The notes: generated by a model from the letters alone, not told the origin. 6,319 nucleotides of DNA from Bacteroidia bacterium (GCA_030432855.1 JAUILM010000362.1:1-6319), one strand, 5' to 3'; numbered from the stretch's first letter, positions 1 to 6,319 are shown. A program made the numbers and translations.

Positions 1-1
1 A

Positions 2-352
2 GGAGGGCCAGAGATTGCTAAGAATGTTGATGCTCCTGTTCCCTTTACCGCTAAAATCATGCAACAGCTCGCCAAAGCAGGTATTGTGAATTCCATCAAA
101 GGGCCAAATGGAGGATTTGAAATGACGGAGCGACAACGGCAAAAAAGTAATATTCGATCGATCGTAGAAGCCCTGGATGGTGACAGTTTGTATACACAGT
201 GTGGTCTGGGTCTGGATAAGTGTAATGATAGTCGACCCTGTCCCATACATGATACCTATGCTGAAGTGCGCAAGGCAATCATTGAAATGCACACTAAAGA
301 GTCTATCGAAGAACTGGCTGGAAGACTCGACGATTTGGCAGTTTTGAAGTAG
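2..352 (+). CDS. Rrf2-family Fe-S transcriptional regulator (5' partial)
   Basis: This is the C-terminal part of an Rrf2-family winged-helix regulator, the family of IscR and NsrR, which sense Fe-S status, nitric oxide or redox state through a cluster. The frame is open to the left edge, so an ATG at 59 is an internal Met (Met20 of the visible part) and not the start. Upstream of it the frame reads GGPEIAKNVDAPVPFTAKI, matching the recognition-helix region of Rrf2 proteins, followed by the wing motif GPNGGF. Roughly 25-30 N-terminal residues are missing. Three cysteines, in TQCGLGLDKC and NDSRPCPIHD, have spacing C-x6-C-x5-C, close to the cluster ligands of IscR/NsrR (family knowledge), so cluster binding is likely. 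The C-terminal helix ends LDDLAVLK. The signal sensed and the targets cannot be told from this window. No terminator-like hairpin with a T-run follows the stop. Confidence 0.9.
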   Translation, partial: GGPEIAKNVDAPVPFTAKIMQQLAKAGIVNSIKGPNGGFEMTERQRQKSNIRSIVEALDGDSLYTQCGLGLDKCNDSRPCPIHDTYAEVRKAIIEMHTKESIEELAGRLDDLAVLK

Positions 353-390
353 ATTTTTCGCAAGTTCACACTAGTACTTACTATTTCAAA

Positions 391-416
391 CGTAGACACT
401 CCCATTTATTTAGAAG
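391..416 (+). repeat. Left-arm repeat, diverged copy
   Basis: This segment aligns with the two better copies at 548-573 and 615-639. It keeps the CGtAGAC start and the ATTTATTT core ending in GAAG, with an extra A before GAAG and several substitutions. It lacks the CATAATA prefix of the other two copies. It is the oldest-looking copy, and its homology rests on about 20 matching positions. Confidence 0.55.
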
Positions 417-461
417 TGGAGTGCGGGCTCAGGATGTGGTATGCCAGAACTTGAGAGTTTT

Positions 462-472
462 TTGCCAGGCAA
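462..472. other. Perfect 11-bp palindrome inside a T6...A6 context
   Basis: TTGCC-A-GGCAA is perfectly symmetric about position 467. It follows a run of six T (458-463, overlapping it) and lies shortly before six A (478-483). One central base is too short for a hairpin loop, so if it matters it would be as a protein-binding site. Chance occurrence is quite possible. Confidence 0.3.
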
Positions 473-497
473 TATTGAAAAAATCCCGGCACCCCGT

Positions 498-526
498 GGT
501 AACCGAAGCTTTAAGCGTAGGTTACC
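498..526 (+). repeat. Repeat hairpin 1
   Basis: GGTAACC (498-504) and GGTTACC (520-526) form a perfect 7-bp stem around the 15-nt loop GAAGCTTTAAGCGTA. The loop contains the AAGCTT palindrome. The stem is flanked by direct copies of CCGGCACC at 486-493 and 525-532. There is no T-run after it, so it does not look like an intrinsic terminator. Confidence 0.8.
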
Positions 527-538
527 GGCACCTGGAAC

Positions 539-573
539 CATAATACACGGAGACGTACCTATTTTATTTGAAG
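539..573 (+). repeat. Left-arm repeat, copy 1
   Basis: It begins CATAATA, continues CACGGAGAC and TACCTA, and ends TTTATTTGAAG. It is the same as the copy at 608-639 except for a 2-nt CA insertion, one extra T and one G/C substitution. It is followed at once by the CCGG heptad run. Confidence 0.85.
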
Positions 574-575
574 TT

Positions 576-655
576 CCGGACGCCGGAAACCGGAAACCGG
601 ATACCGGCATAATACGGAGACCTACCTATTTATTTGAAGGGCCGGACACCGGACA
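576..655 (+). repeat. CCGG heptad short tandem repeats
   Basis: CCGG occurs at 576, 583, 590, 597 and 604, exactly 7 bp apart, with variable trinucleotides ACG, AAA, AAA, ATA between them. It occurs again at 642 and 649 with ACA between, on the other side of the left-arm copy 608-639. The unit is therefore CCGGANN. A 7-bp period rules out an in-frame protein repeat of ordinary kind and suggests slippage-prone intergenic DNA. Confidence 0.8.
608..639 (+). repeat. Left-arm repeat, copy 2
   Basis: It reads CATAATACGGAGAC, then CTACCTA and TTTATTTGAAG. It is followed by GGCCGGACACCGGACAC and then by the second hairpin, so arm, heptads and hairpin are joined within 84 bp. Confidence 0.85.
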
Positions 656-661
656 CCCTCT

Positions 662-690
662 GGTGACCGAAGCTTCAAGCGTAGGTCACG
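662..690 (+). repeat. Repeat hairpin 2
   Basis: GTGACC (663-668) pairs with GGTCAC (684-689), a 6-bp stem; the seventh pair of hairpin 1 (498-526) is lost here (G662 against G690). The 15-nt loop GAAGCTTCAAGCGTA differs from hairpin 1 by a single C/T. The stem pair A501-T523 of hairpin 1 is G665-C687 here, so both sides changed together and pairing was kept. Confidence 0.8.
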
Positions 691-740
691 GATACCGTTT
701 CAAATCCTTATCTTCCCGCCACATCTAAACTGCATATGTT

Positions 741-3677
741 ATGACAATGAGACTGCACGTCTTAAGGATATGTTTTGCGTTGCTTTGGTTAGTGCCTGCA
801 GCAATAACTGCACAGAACTTTTCCAACGGTTTCAATTTTTACCTCCCGGCGGATGATTCCACCCAACAGTTGTTTCTTCCTGACTTTCCAGCCTTTGAGA
901 TCGAAGACTTTATCGGGATCGACGCTGATGGGCATTTTACATCAAATGGAGCTCCCTTACGCTTTTGGGGGGTGAACCTCACCACAAATTCTTGCTTTCC
1001 GGTAAAGGAGAAGGCCTCTTTTGTGGCAGCGCGTATGCGAAAGATGGGTATCAATCTCGTACGGTTCCATCACATGGACAATCCATGGTCTGATAATGAA
1101 GGAACCATATTTCTACGCAGTGCAGACAATACCAGGACCCTGGATCCTTTGACACAGGATCGCCTGCACTACTTCCTGGCACGTATGAAGGCCAATGGGG
1201 TCTATGCTAACATGAACCTTCATGTGTCCCGTACTTTTCAGGAAGGTGATGGGGTACCTCAGGCTGACTCCATTTGGAATTTTGCCAAGGGAGTCACTTA
1301 CTTTGATCCGTATCTCATCACACTGCAAAAGGAATTTGCCACACAACTGCTAACGGCCGAAAATCCCTATACAGGATTAAAGATGATTGATGATCCGGTG
1401 CTGGCACAGGTCGAAATCACCAATGAAAATACGCTCTATGGTATGTGGAAGAGTGACCAGCTGAAAAATTATACTCAGGGAGGTGTACTCATCAAGCGGC
1501 ACGATGAGATGCTGAATACCATGTGGCAGGAATTTCTGCAGGACAAATATGGTACCGATGAGGCACTGAAAGCTGCCTGGATGGGTAATGAAGGATCAGT
1601 ATCTGGTGAGAGTCAGGTGATGGATGGTAGTTTTGAGGGCGAAGATTTACAACCTGCCTGGAATTTGGGGCTATTTGAAGGTGGTGCAGCGACCATGTCT
1701 TTGTCAGAAAGTGAAAGTAATACCGGGAATAAATCCCTGGAGATTGATGTGACCGCCGTGACCGGTACAGATTGGCATGTGCAGTTTAATTATGATGGAC
1801 TGACCATGGTGAAAGACACTAACTATGTACTGGAATTTTGGGCAAAGGCAGATCGCTCTGACCGAAATATAAGTGTGGGTTTTCAGGAAGGCCGAGCACC
1901 CTGGACCTGGTATACTGGTACCGGGATGGCACTTAGTGAGGAGTGGCAGCAGTTTCGGGTTTCCCTGACCGCACCAGAAGATTTGCAGGATTTCTTACGC
2001 ATTACTTTTAATGCTTCCAACCAAACAGGTACGGTGTGGATAGACGATATAAAATTTAGCGAACCCATCAAGCGCGGATTAGAAGAGGCCGAGTCTCTTG
2101 CTGAAGGAACTGTTAATAGAGTGGATTATTCGGAGAGGCTACTGTATAGCCCTCAGCGTATGGCGGATGAGGCGGCTTTCTACCTCGACATTCAGCGATC
2201 GTACTATCAGGAAATGATACAATTTCTCAAGGACGAAGTAGGGGTGAAGGTGCCAATCACCGGCACCAATGCCCTGGGTGGACCATCCGATTTGTATACA
2301 CAGCAGGATCTGGATTATATTGATGACCATGCCTATTGGTCTCATCCGTACTTTCCTTCCGTCCCCTGGTCTGAAACGGATTGGCTGATTGACAATGTGT
2401 CTATTTTGGATAGAGAAGATCTGGGTAGCATCGGAGGTATATTTGCCGGCCTGGCCATGAAAAATAAACCCTATACCGTCAGCGAATACAATCATCCTTT
2501 TCCTAATCGATACCAATATGAGATGATGCCCGTTTTGGGATCATATGCCAGTCTGCACAATGCGGATGGACTCATGTTCTTCACCTACAACGATGGTACA
2601 CACACCAATTGGGAAAGTGATTTCGTAGATGGATTTTTCTCTATCCATAGAAATAATAGTCTGATGTCGATGTCGCCTATTTGGGGCTATATTTATCGAG
2701 AAGGTTTAATACCGGCATCTCAGCAGCAATATGAAGTAGGGTATACACCCGAATACATCTTTAATCTTCCTCAACAGGATAATCAGGGACGATGGGGTAA
2801 GTACTATCCTTATAACCGCAGGGGAGGTGCCGTGCAGGCAATTCGCACGACTTCCTTTGATAATGCAGAAGTAAAACTTCCAAATATTCCTGATAATGTT
2901 ACAGATGAACATATTTCTGCCAACCAATCGCTTATTTGGGAATTTACTGAGGGCTTACATAGTGTGAATGCTCCTCGAGTTCAGGCCGTGACTGGCGCTT
3001 TAAATAATACTATAGATCGATTAGCAAATCTTTATGTACAGTCTTCTTCTGATGAAGGTGCTATCACCTGGGTGAGTCTTACGGATGAAAGTCTGCAAAC
3101 GGCAGAGCGGTCTTTGCTTTCGGTCAATAGTCAAATTCAAAATAGTGGAATGGTGTGGGATGGCGATCAAACCGTGCATAATCAATGGGGAAGTGCACCC
3201 ACAGAAATTAAAGCATTACAGGTTTCACTGGAACTACGCATTGATGCCGATTCGCTACATGTATATCCCCTGGATAATTTGGGGGCTGAGAGTACGTATT
3301 TTTCGGTCTATCCCAGTGCACCGGGTGTCTTTGAAGTGGCAATTGATCAATCACAATACCAGACGCCCTGGTTCGGCATTGAGTCATTCGGCCAGACTAC
3401 TTCCTCGGATGATGTTGCGGACGAACATGTCACAGTAAGTGCTTTTCCTAATCCGGCCCGTGACTTTATAAATCTCCGGGTGGAAGGACTAGATGCTGGT
3501 GTAGTGGATGTGCAGTTGCTGTCAGTGGATGGCATGAAAGTCAGGGAGTGGCCAGGACTACCGCTTTCCATCAGTAGATCCCATCTTCTTAATGTGTCGA
3601 ATATTAATCCGGGATTTTATTTCCTCACAATTGAGCATGGAGGAAATACATATTTTAAGAAGGTTAGTATTCAATGA
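741..3677 (+). CDS. Secreted clan GH-A glycoside hydrolase with inserted CBM and T9SS sorting domain
   Basis: A large extracellular polysaccharide-active enzyme of 978 residues. Residues 1-24 form a signal peptide (hydrophobic ICFALLWLVPAAI, likely cleavage after ITA). The (beta/alpha)8 barrel begins near residue 55; LRFWGVNL (73-80) and INLVRFHHMD (104-113) are typical of GH5-like enzymes. The likely acid/base is Glu229 in VEITNEN and the likely nucleophile Glu582 in YTVSEYNHP; DDHAYW (528-533) fits a late barrel strand. Residues about 290-441 look like a CBM4/9-type jelly-roll (starts VMDGSFEG, contains LEFWAKA, ends VWIDDIKFSE) and lie between the two catalytic Glu. A beta-rich domain (about 775-850) follows, then a type A T9SS sorting domain (about 897-978, starting VSAFPNPA, ending YFKKVSIQ), so export through the outer membrane by type IX secretion is expected. 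The ATG at 741 or 747 fits the signal peptide; no Shine-Dalgarno is seen. The exact GH family and substrate are not recognised. Confidence 0.88.
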   Translation: MTMRLHVLRICFALLWLVPAAITAQNFSNGFNFYLPADDSTQQLFLPDFPAFEIEDFIGIDADGHFTSNGAPLRFWGVNLTTNSCFPVKEKASFVAARMRKMGINLVRFHHMDNPWSDNEGTIFLRSADNTRTLDPLTQDRLHYFLARMKANGVYANMNLHVSRTFQEGDGVPQADSIWNFAKGVTYFDPYLITLQKEFATQLLTAENPYTGLKMIDDPVLAQVEITNENTLYGMWKSDQLKNYTQGGVLIKRHDEMLNTMWQEFLQDKYGTDEALKAAWMGNEGSVSGESQVMDGSFEGEDLQPAWNLGLFEGGAATMSLSESESNTGNKSLEIDVTAVTGTDWHVQFNYDGLTMVKDTNYVLEFWAKADRSDRNISVGFQEGRAPWTWYTGTGMALSEEWQQFRVSLTAPEDLQDFLRITFNASNQTGTVWIDDIKFSEPIKRGLEEAESLAEGTVNRVDYSERLLYSPQRMADEAAFYLDIQRSYYQEMIQFLKDEVGVKVPITGTNALGGPSDLYTQQDLDYIDDHAYWSHPYFPSVPWSETDWLIDNVSILDREDLGSIGGIFAGLAMKNKPYTVSEYNHPFPNRYQYEMMPVLGSYASLHNADGLMFFTYNDGTHTNWESDFVDGFFSIHRNNSLMSMSPIWGYIYREGLIPASQQQYEVGYTPEYIFNLPQQDNQGRWGKYYPYNRRGGAVQAIRTTSFDNAEVKLPNIPDNVTDEHISANQSLIWEFTEGLHSVNAPRVQAVTGALNNTIDRLANLYVQSSSDEGAITWVSLTDESLQTAERSLLSVNSQIQNSGMVWDGDQTVHNQWGSAPTEIKALQVSLELRIDADSLHVYPLDNLGAESTYFSVYPSAPGVFEVAIDQSQYQTPWFGIESFGQTTSSDDVADEHVTVSAFPNPARDFINLRVEGLDAGVVDVQLLSVDGMKVREWPGLPLSISRSHLLNVSNINPGFYFLTIEHGGNTYFKKVSIQ

Positions 3678-3788
3678 TAGGCTGCTGGAGGCTTTAGGAA
3701 ATGTGCCGTGCCTCTGGCACTGATTCGAATAATGGCTCTTTTACAGAAAGGCGGGCCAATAGGCTTTATTCTTCCCTCTGTAATCTGT

Positions 3789-3796
3789 TATCTTTA
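3789..3796 (+). promoter_or_regulatory. Possible Bacteroidota -7 box before the SRPBCC gene
   Basis: TATCTTTA matches 7 of 8 positions of the Bacteroidota consensus TAnnTTTG. It lies 4 nt before the ATG at 3801, so transcription would start at or next to the start codon. No TTG is found 17-19 nt upstream, which makes the call weak. Confidence 0.2.
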
Positions 3797-3800
3797 TCAC

Positions 3801-4259
3801 ATGACAGAACACTTTACAGCTAAAAACTCGATTGCTATACAAGCTACCGGACAAGAGGTGTGGGCAGCACTGGTGACACCTTCGATCATGCGCAAGTATA
3901 TGTATGGTGCACAGGTGATTTCGGATTGGAAAGAGGGGAGCCCCATCGTTTTCAAGGGGATGATCCACGGAAGTCCCTACGAGGAGAAAGGTGTAATGCT
4001 AAATATTATTCCGGAAAAGCAAATCAAGTATACGCACTGGAGTGACCTGGAAGACTTGCCAGACCTGCCGGAAAATTATAGAATCTGGACCTTCGATTTG
4101 GAGCAGGAAGATGATTTGATAAAGCTGACCATGACTGAGGAGAAAATACCTTCTGAGAAACAGAAAATTCGTTCAGATGAATTTTGGCAGGAAATGCTTT
4201 TTAGTATCCGCAGAACCGTGGAGCAAATGAGAAACGATATAGGATATTTTCGAAAATAG
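3801..4259 (+). CDS. SRPBCC-fold AHSA1/START-like protein
   Basis: A 152-residue cytoplasmic protein of the SRPBCC superfamily, AHSA1 (activator of Hsp90 ATPase homologue 1) type, which forms a small hydrophobic-ligand pocket; in bacteria the role is mostly unknown. The N-terminus (FTAKNSIAIQATGQEVWAAL) gives the first strand and the helix with its typical V-W-x-A-L pattern. VTPSIMRKYMYG follows, then SDWKEGSPIVFKG (41-53), GVMLNIIPEKQIKYTHW (64-80), the strand YRIWTFDLEQ (93-102) and a long C-terminal helix around EFWQEMLFSIRRTVEQM. The length is normal for the family. The frame extends upstream to a GTG at 3708, but the ATG at 3801 is preferred because the family fold begins right after it and the extra 31 residues look like translated noncoding DNA. 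It lies 123 nt after the hydrolase on the same strand, probably as a separate unit, and no functional link is apparent. Confidence 0.82.
   Translation: MTEHFTAKNSIAIQATGQEVWAALVTPSIMRKYMYGAQVISDWKEGSPIVFKGMIHGSPYEEKGVMLNIIPEKQIKYTHWSDLEDLPDLPENYRIWTFDLEQEDDLIKLTMTEEKIPSEKQKIRSDEFWQEMLFSIRRTVEQMRNDIGYFRK
4245..4258. other. 14-bp perfect palindrome at the convergent gene junction
   Basis: TATTTTCGAAAATA is fully self-complementary and covers the last codons of the SRPBCC gene, ending one base before the end of its TAG stop. The minus-strand DUF4249 gene ends 4 nt beyond that stop. As RNA it would form only a weak A-U stem of 5 bp with a 4-nt loop on either strand. It has no GC-rich part, so a terminator role is doubtful. 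Confidence 0.35.
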
Positions 4260-4263
4260 CTTA

Positions 4264-5151
4264 TCAGAGTTCCAGGACAAAGGTCGTATCATTTATTGCC
4301 CCGAAAAAACCAGAGGCACCTTCGAAATTTGAATACGTAATGACGGGCTCAAAAAGAATCGAATAGGAGTATTCAAATTGCTGGTAGAAATTTTCGATAT
4401 ATTCAAAATAGGATCGACTGATACTACCATAGTGAATTGAATACTTTTCGTACGTCTCGATTTCTTCTCCTGATCCTTGAACCTGGTACGGCAGATAGTA
4501 TGCGATATTTTCAAATGGATGGCATGATTGGGGTACTACACGTAAGTTTTCATACCCGCTTTCTGAGCAAAGCACACCTCCTCCCTCTACCTCGATGATT
4601 TCTGGGAAGGTACTACTTCCTAAGGCAGGACTGGGAGTAAAATCAAAGAGTAGGTCGGAGGAAAGATCGGTAGGAAAGGTAATCGTCAATGCACAACCTG
4701 TAAAGTTATTGTACAATTGAGTGCAGAGAGTACTGTCAAATGCAAATTCCATATGTGGTAGCCTCTCGGGTACTTGCACTACCTCACTAATTGCACTGGA
4801 AAATCCGGGTGCTGATATTTCTATTTGGTAATAATGACCTGGTTTAATTTCCGTGGCCTGAGCAAATACATACTTATTTTGCCGGTCATGGACAATACTA
4901 TCTACCATCCTGCCATCTTCAAATAATCGGCCTTTGGCGTTCATGATAAATAATTGATCATAAGACGCCAATTGTGATGAGGCTGGAAAATTGCTGTATA
5001 TTTTTATGAAGGGTTCTTCTTGTGTACTCAGGATGCAATAGATAACCAACTCTTCTTGGTACTCCACACTTTCTACCTCGACATCCTGGACATAGCATCC
5101 ATATACTCCTAGCAGTGCTATCAATATGAGAGGTGCAAGATGCTTTACCAT
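4264..5151 (-). CDS. DUF4249 outer-membrane lipoprotein
   Basis: A 295-residue protein matching the DUF4249 family, Bacteroidota lipoproteins usually encoded next to a TonB-dependent receptor; their biochemical role is not established. The N-terminus MVKHLAPLILIALLGVYGC is a lipoprotein signal with Cys19 as the likely lipidated residue; Tyr at -2 is unusual for a lipobox. Features typical of the family are the early strand ELVIYCILSTQEEPFIKIYSN (34-54, cited in part), a Gly-x-Tyr-Tyr strand KPGHYYQIEISAPGF (103-117), VPERLP at 128-132, and the C-terminal YSNFEGASGFFGA (273-285), the most recognisable family signature. Five further cysteines (39, 143, 153, 195, 210) could form disulfides. Its start overlaps the 3' end of the receptor gene by 7 nt (ATGGTAA shared), so translation is probably coupled and the two proteins are made together. 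A partner role at the receptor's outer face is inference. Confidence 0.85.
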   Translation of the reverse strand: MVKHLAPLILIALLGVYGCYVQDVEVESVEYQEELVIYCILSTQEEPFIKIYSNFPASSQLASYDQLFIMNAKGRLFEDGRMVDSIVHDRQNKYVFAQATEIKPGHYYQIEISAPGFSSAISEVVQVPERLPHMEFAFDSTLCTQLYNNFTGCALTITFPTDLSSDLLFDFTPSPALGSSTFPEIIEVEGGGVLCSESGYENLRVVPQSCHPFENIAYYLPYQVQGSGEEIETYEKYSIHYGSISRSYFEYIENFYQQFEYSYSILFEPVITYSNFEGASGFFGAINDTTFVLEL

Positions 5152-6319
5152 GATACAGTGTAATTTATTGAAGGGACAAAACGGAGCATATAGAATGCGT
5201 CAAACCTTCCCCGGATTTCATTTCCTGTAAGTGATTCATAGTCGTATAAAATGTTGATTATATTCTTGCGGCCATATACATTATACATACCCAGGCTAAC
5301 GGTTTTATTTTTTGAAGATCTGGATGTCCAATCGATATGGAGTAGGATGTCAAGACGGTGATATGTGGGCAGACGATCATTGTTTTTTGAGGAATACGCG
5401 GGTGCAATAAATCCAAACAGATCATGCTGTAGGGCAGTAGGTAAAGTCACTGGTAAACCCGAAGCGATTTGACCATTTATGTGGAGCATGATTTTCTTTT
5501 TAATAGGGACAATTAATTGATACTTGAAGTCATGGGGACGATCAAAATTGGATGGAAACTTGTTGCCCTGATTTACAGCATCGAATTGCCGTCTCGATTT
5601 TATGTAGGTATAGGAAAGTCTTGAAGTAGCCGCATTTATATTGCCTTCTATCAAAAATTCGATTCCGTAGGCAGATCCAGTACCTCCTGAAACTAAGAAT
5701 TCCTTCCAGGAATCATTTATATTGAATAAAAAGGGTTGCCCCGGTCTTATTTGACTGAGGGATTCGAAGGATTTGTAAAAAGGAGATACTTTTATTTTCC
5801 AGGGGATGTTCTTGCCTGCGGTAAAATCAACATCCGCGCTTATCTGGTGAGCAATCTGTGGTTGGTATGTGTGATTGCTTGGCAGCAGATAATCAATAGG
5901 GAAAAAGCTATTTAGTGAGTTAAGTGCATGATAAAACTGTGTGTTCTTATTGTAATAAATGGAGACACAATCCTTAATACTCAATCCGAACCGGGGTTCG
6001 AAAGACCAATAATTAAAATCCAGATATTGGTAGTAGGACAAGCGAGCACCGCCAAAAATTCGACCCCAACTACTTGAAGTTTGTACTTCAAAAAAAGCAG
6101 AATGAATCGAAGAATGTGTAGATGCTGGATTTAATTTGATGGGATCGTCTCCTGACTTGTCATTGGTGAGTACTTCTATTTGTTGTGGAGATATGGTTAT
6201 CCATTCATTTTGCACACCCACTTCACCAGAGATCTCATTTCGGCCCACTGAAAAAATAGACTTATGTCCCCAGACATTCAGCGGTGTTTGATCCGTACTG
6301 GAGAGATATGAAGATGAGC
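5145..6319 (-). CDS. TonB-dependent receptor, C-terminal beta-barrel (5' partial)
   Basis: About 390 residues are visible of an outer-membrane TonB-dependent receptor; the frame is open to the right edge of the window, so the signal peptide, any carboxypeptidase-like regulatory domain and the plug lie outside. A GTG at 6248 is an internal Val codon, and 23 codons of the same frame, including TPLNVWGHKSIFSV, precede it. The visible part is made of alternating amphipathic beta-strands. It contains barrel signatures GSAYGIEFLIEG (214-225), SYTYIKSRRQF (235-245), FPSNFDRPHDFKYQ (254-267) and a late DRLPTYHRLDILLHI, followed by a GMYNVYGRKNI turn. It ends INYTVSW with a terminal aromatic residue, as expected for recognition by the BAM complex. 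Without a SusD neighbour, and with a DUF4249 gene overlapping its stop, it belongs to the DUF4249-associated receptors and not to SusC. The transported substrate is unknown. Confidence 0.88.
   Translation of the reverse strand, partial: SSSYLSSTDQTPLNVWGHKSIFSVGRNEISGEVGVQNEWITISPQQIEVLTNDKSGDDPIKLNPASTHSSIHSAFFEVQTSSSWGRIFGGARLSYYQYLDFNYWSFEPRFGLSIKDCVSIYYNKNTQFYHALNSLNSFFPIDYLLPSNHTYQPQIAHQISADVDFTAGKNIPWKIKVSPFYKSFESLSQIRPGQPFLFNINDSWKEFLVSGGTGSAYGIEFLIEGNINAATSRLSYTYIKSRRQFDAVNQGNKFPSNFDRPHDFKYQLIVPIKKKIMLHINGQIASGLPVTLPTALQHDLFGFIAPAYSSKNNDRLPTYHRLDILLHIDWTSRSSKNKTVSLGMYNVYGRKNIINILYDYESLTGNEIRGRFDAFYMLRFVPSINYTVSW

Larger units (their letters stand above)
391..697. repeat. Composite intergenic repeat region
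   Basis: The 388-bp gap 353-740 carries no credible gene; a frame open across 441-728 is only a by-product of the repeats and its product is low-complexity. The gap is built of recurring parts in the order: left arm (391-416), hairpin (498-526), left arm (539-573), CCGG heptads (576-607), left arm (608-639), CCGG heptads (642-655), hairpin (662-690). The last unit, 608-691, is the most compact and may represent the basic unit of about 84 bp: arm, heptads, hairpin. The first unit (391-528) is longer and more diverged, and the middle unit has no hairpin. Such intergenic repeats, related to REP/BIME-like elements, are usually dispersed through a genome, but that cannot be tested here. No transposase is present. 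Confidence 0.8.

Noticed and set aside
372..383. Inverted repeat TAGTA-CT-TACTA after the regulator stop
   Set aside because: It is short, AT-rich and single-copy in the window; nothing ties it to an operator or terminator.
562..570. TTTATTTG in the arm repeats as a Bacteroidota -7 promoter box (TAnnTTTG)
   Set aside because: The second base does not fit the consensus, and no TTG lies 17-19 nt upstream in either good copy.
486..697. CRISPR array
   Set aside because: Repeats are of different kinds, the spacing is irregular, the 7-bp unit is far too short, and no cas gene is present.
441..728. Open frame of 95 codons between the regulator and the hydrolase
   Set aside because: It runs straight through the hairpins and CCGG heptads, its product is low-complexity (repeated PDTG, RKPDTG-like pieces), and it has no family resemblance.
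3703..3720. Hairpin GTGCC...GGCAC after the hydrolase as an intrinsic terminator
   Set aside because: The stem is only 5 bp and no T-run follows directly; the nearest short T stretch is about 18 nt downstream.
3708..3800. N-terminal extension of the SRPBCC protein from a GTG at 3708
   Set aside because: The 31 extra residues have no family match, and the ATG at 3801 fits the normal start and length of the family.

Overview
The window looks like a chromosomal segment of a member of the Bacteroidota, probably a Cytophagales-type marine or soil organism. Three things point there: a large secreted enzyme ending in a type IX secretion (Por secretion system) sorting domain, a TonB-dependent receptor followed directly by a DUF4249 lipoprotein, and the absence of recognisable Shine-Dalgarno sequences before the starts. 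The order within Bacteroidota is inference.

Layout. Positions 2-352 (+) hold the C-terminal three quarters of an Rrf2-family regulator with three cysteines placed to bind an Fe-S cluster. Positions 353-740 contain no credible gene. They hold a composite intergenic repeat: three copies of an AT-rich left arm, two hairpins with an identical-length, near-identical loop and one compensatory base-pair change, and runs of CCGG spaced exactly 7 bp apart. Positions 741-3677 (+) encode a 978-residue secreted clan GH-A glycoside hydrolase with a carbohydrate-binding module spliced into the catalytic barrel. Positions 3801-4259 (+) encode a small SRPBCC/AHSA1-type protein. On the minus strand, a TonB-dependent receptor (6319 down to 5145, N-terminus outside the window) overlaps by 7 nt the start of a DUF4249 lipoprotein (5151 down to 4264), which converges on the SRPBCC gene with only 4 nt between the stop codons.

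Functionally, the receptor and lipoprotein form one outer-membrane uptake or surface pair. The glycoside hydrolase is an extracellular polysaccharide-degrading enzyme that appears to stand alone rather than in a SusC/SusD locus. The regulator and the SRPBCC protein have no visible functional tie to the others.

I found no convincing undescribed multi-gene system. The most interesting element is the composite repeat in 391-697. Second is the domain arrangement of the hydrolase.
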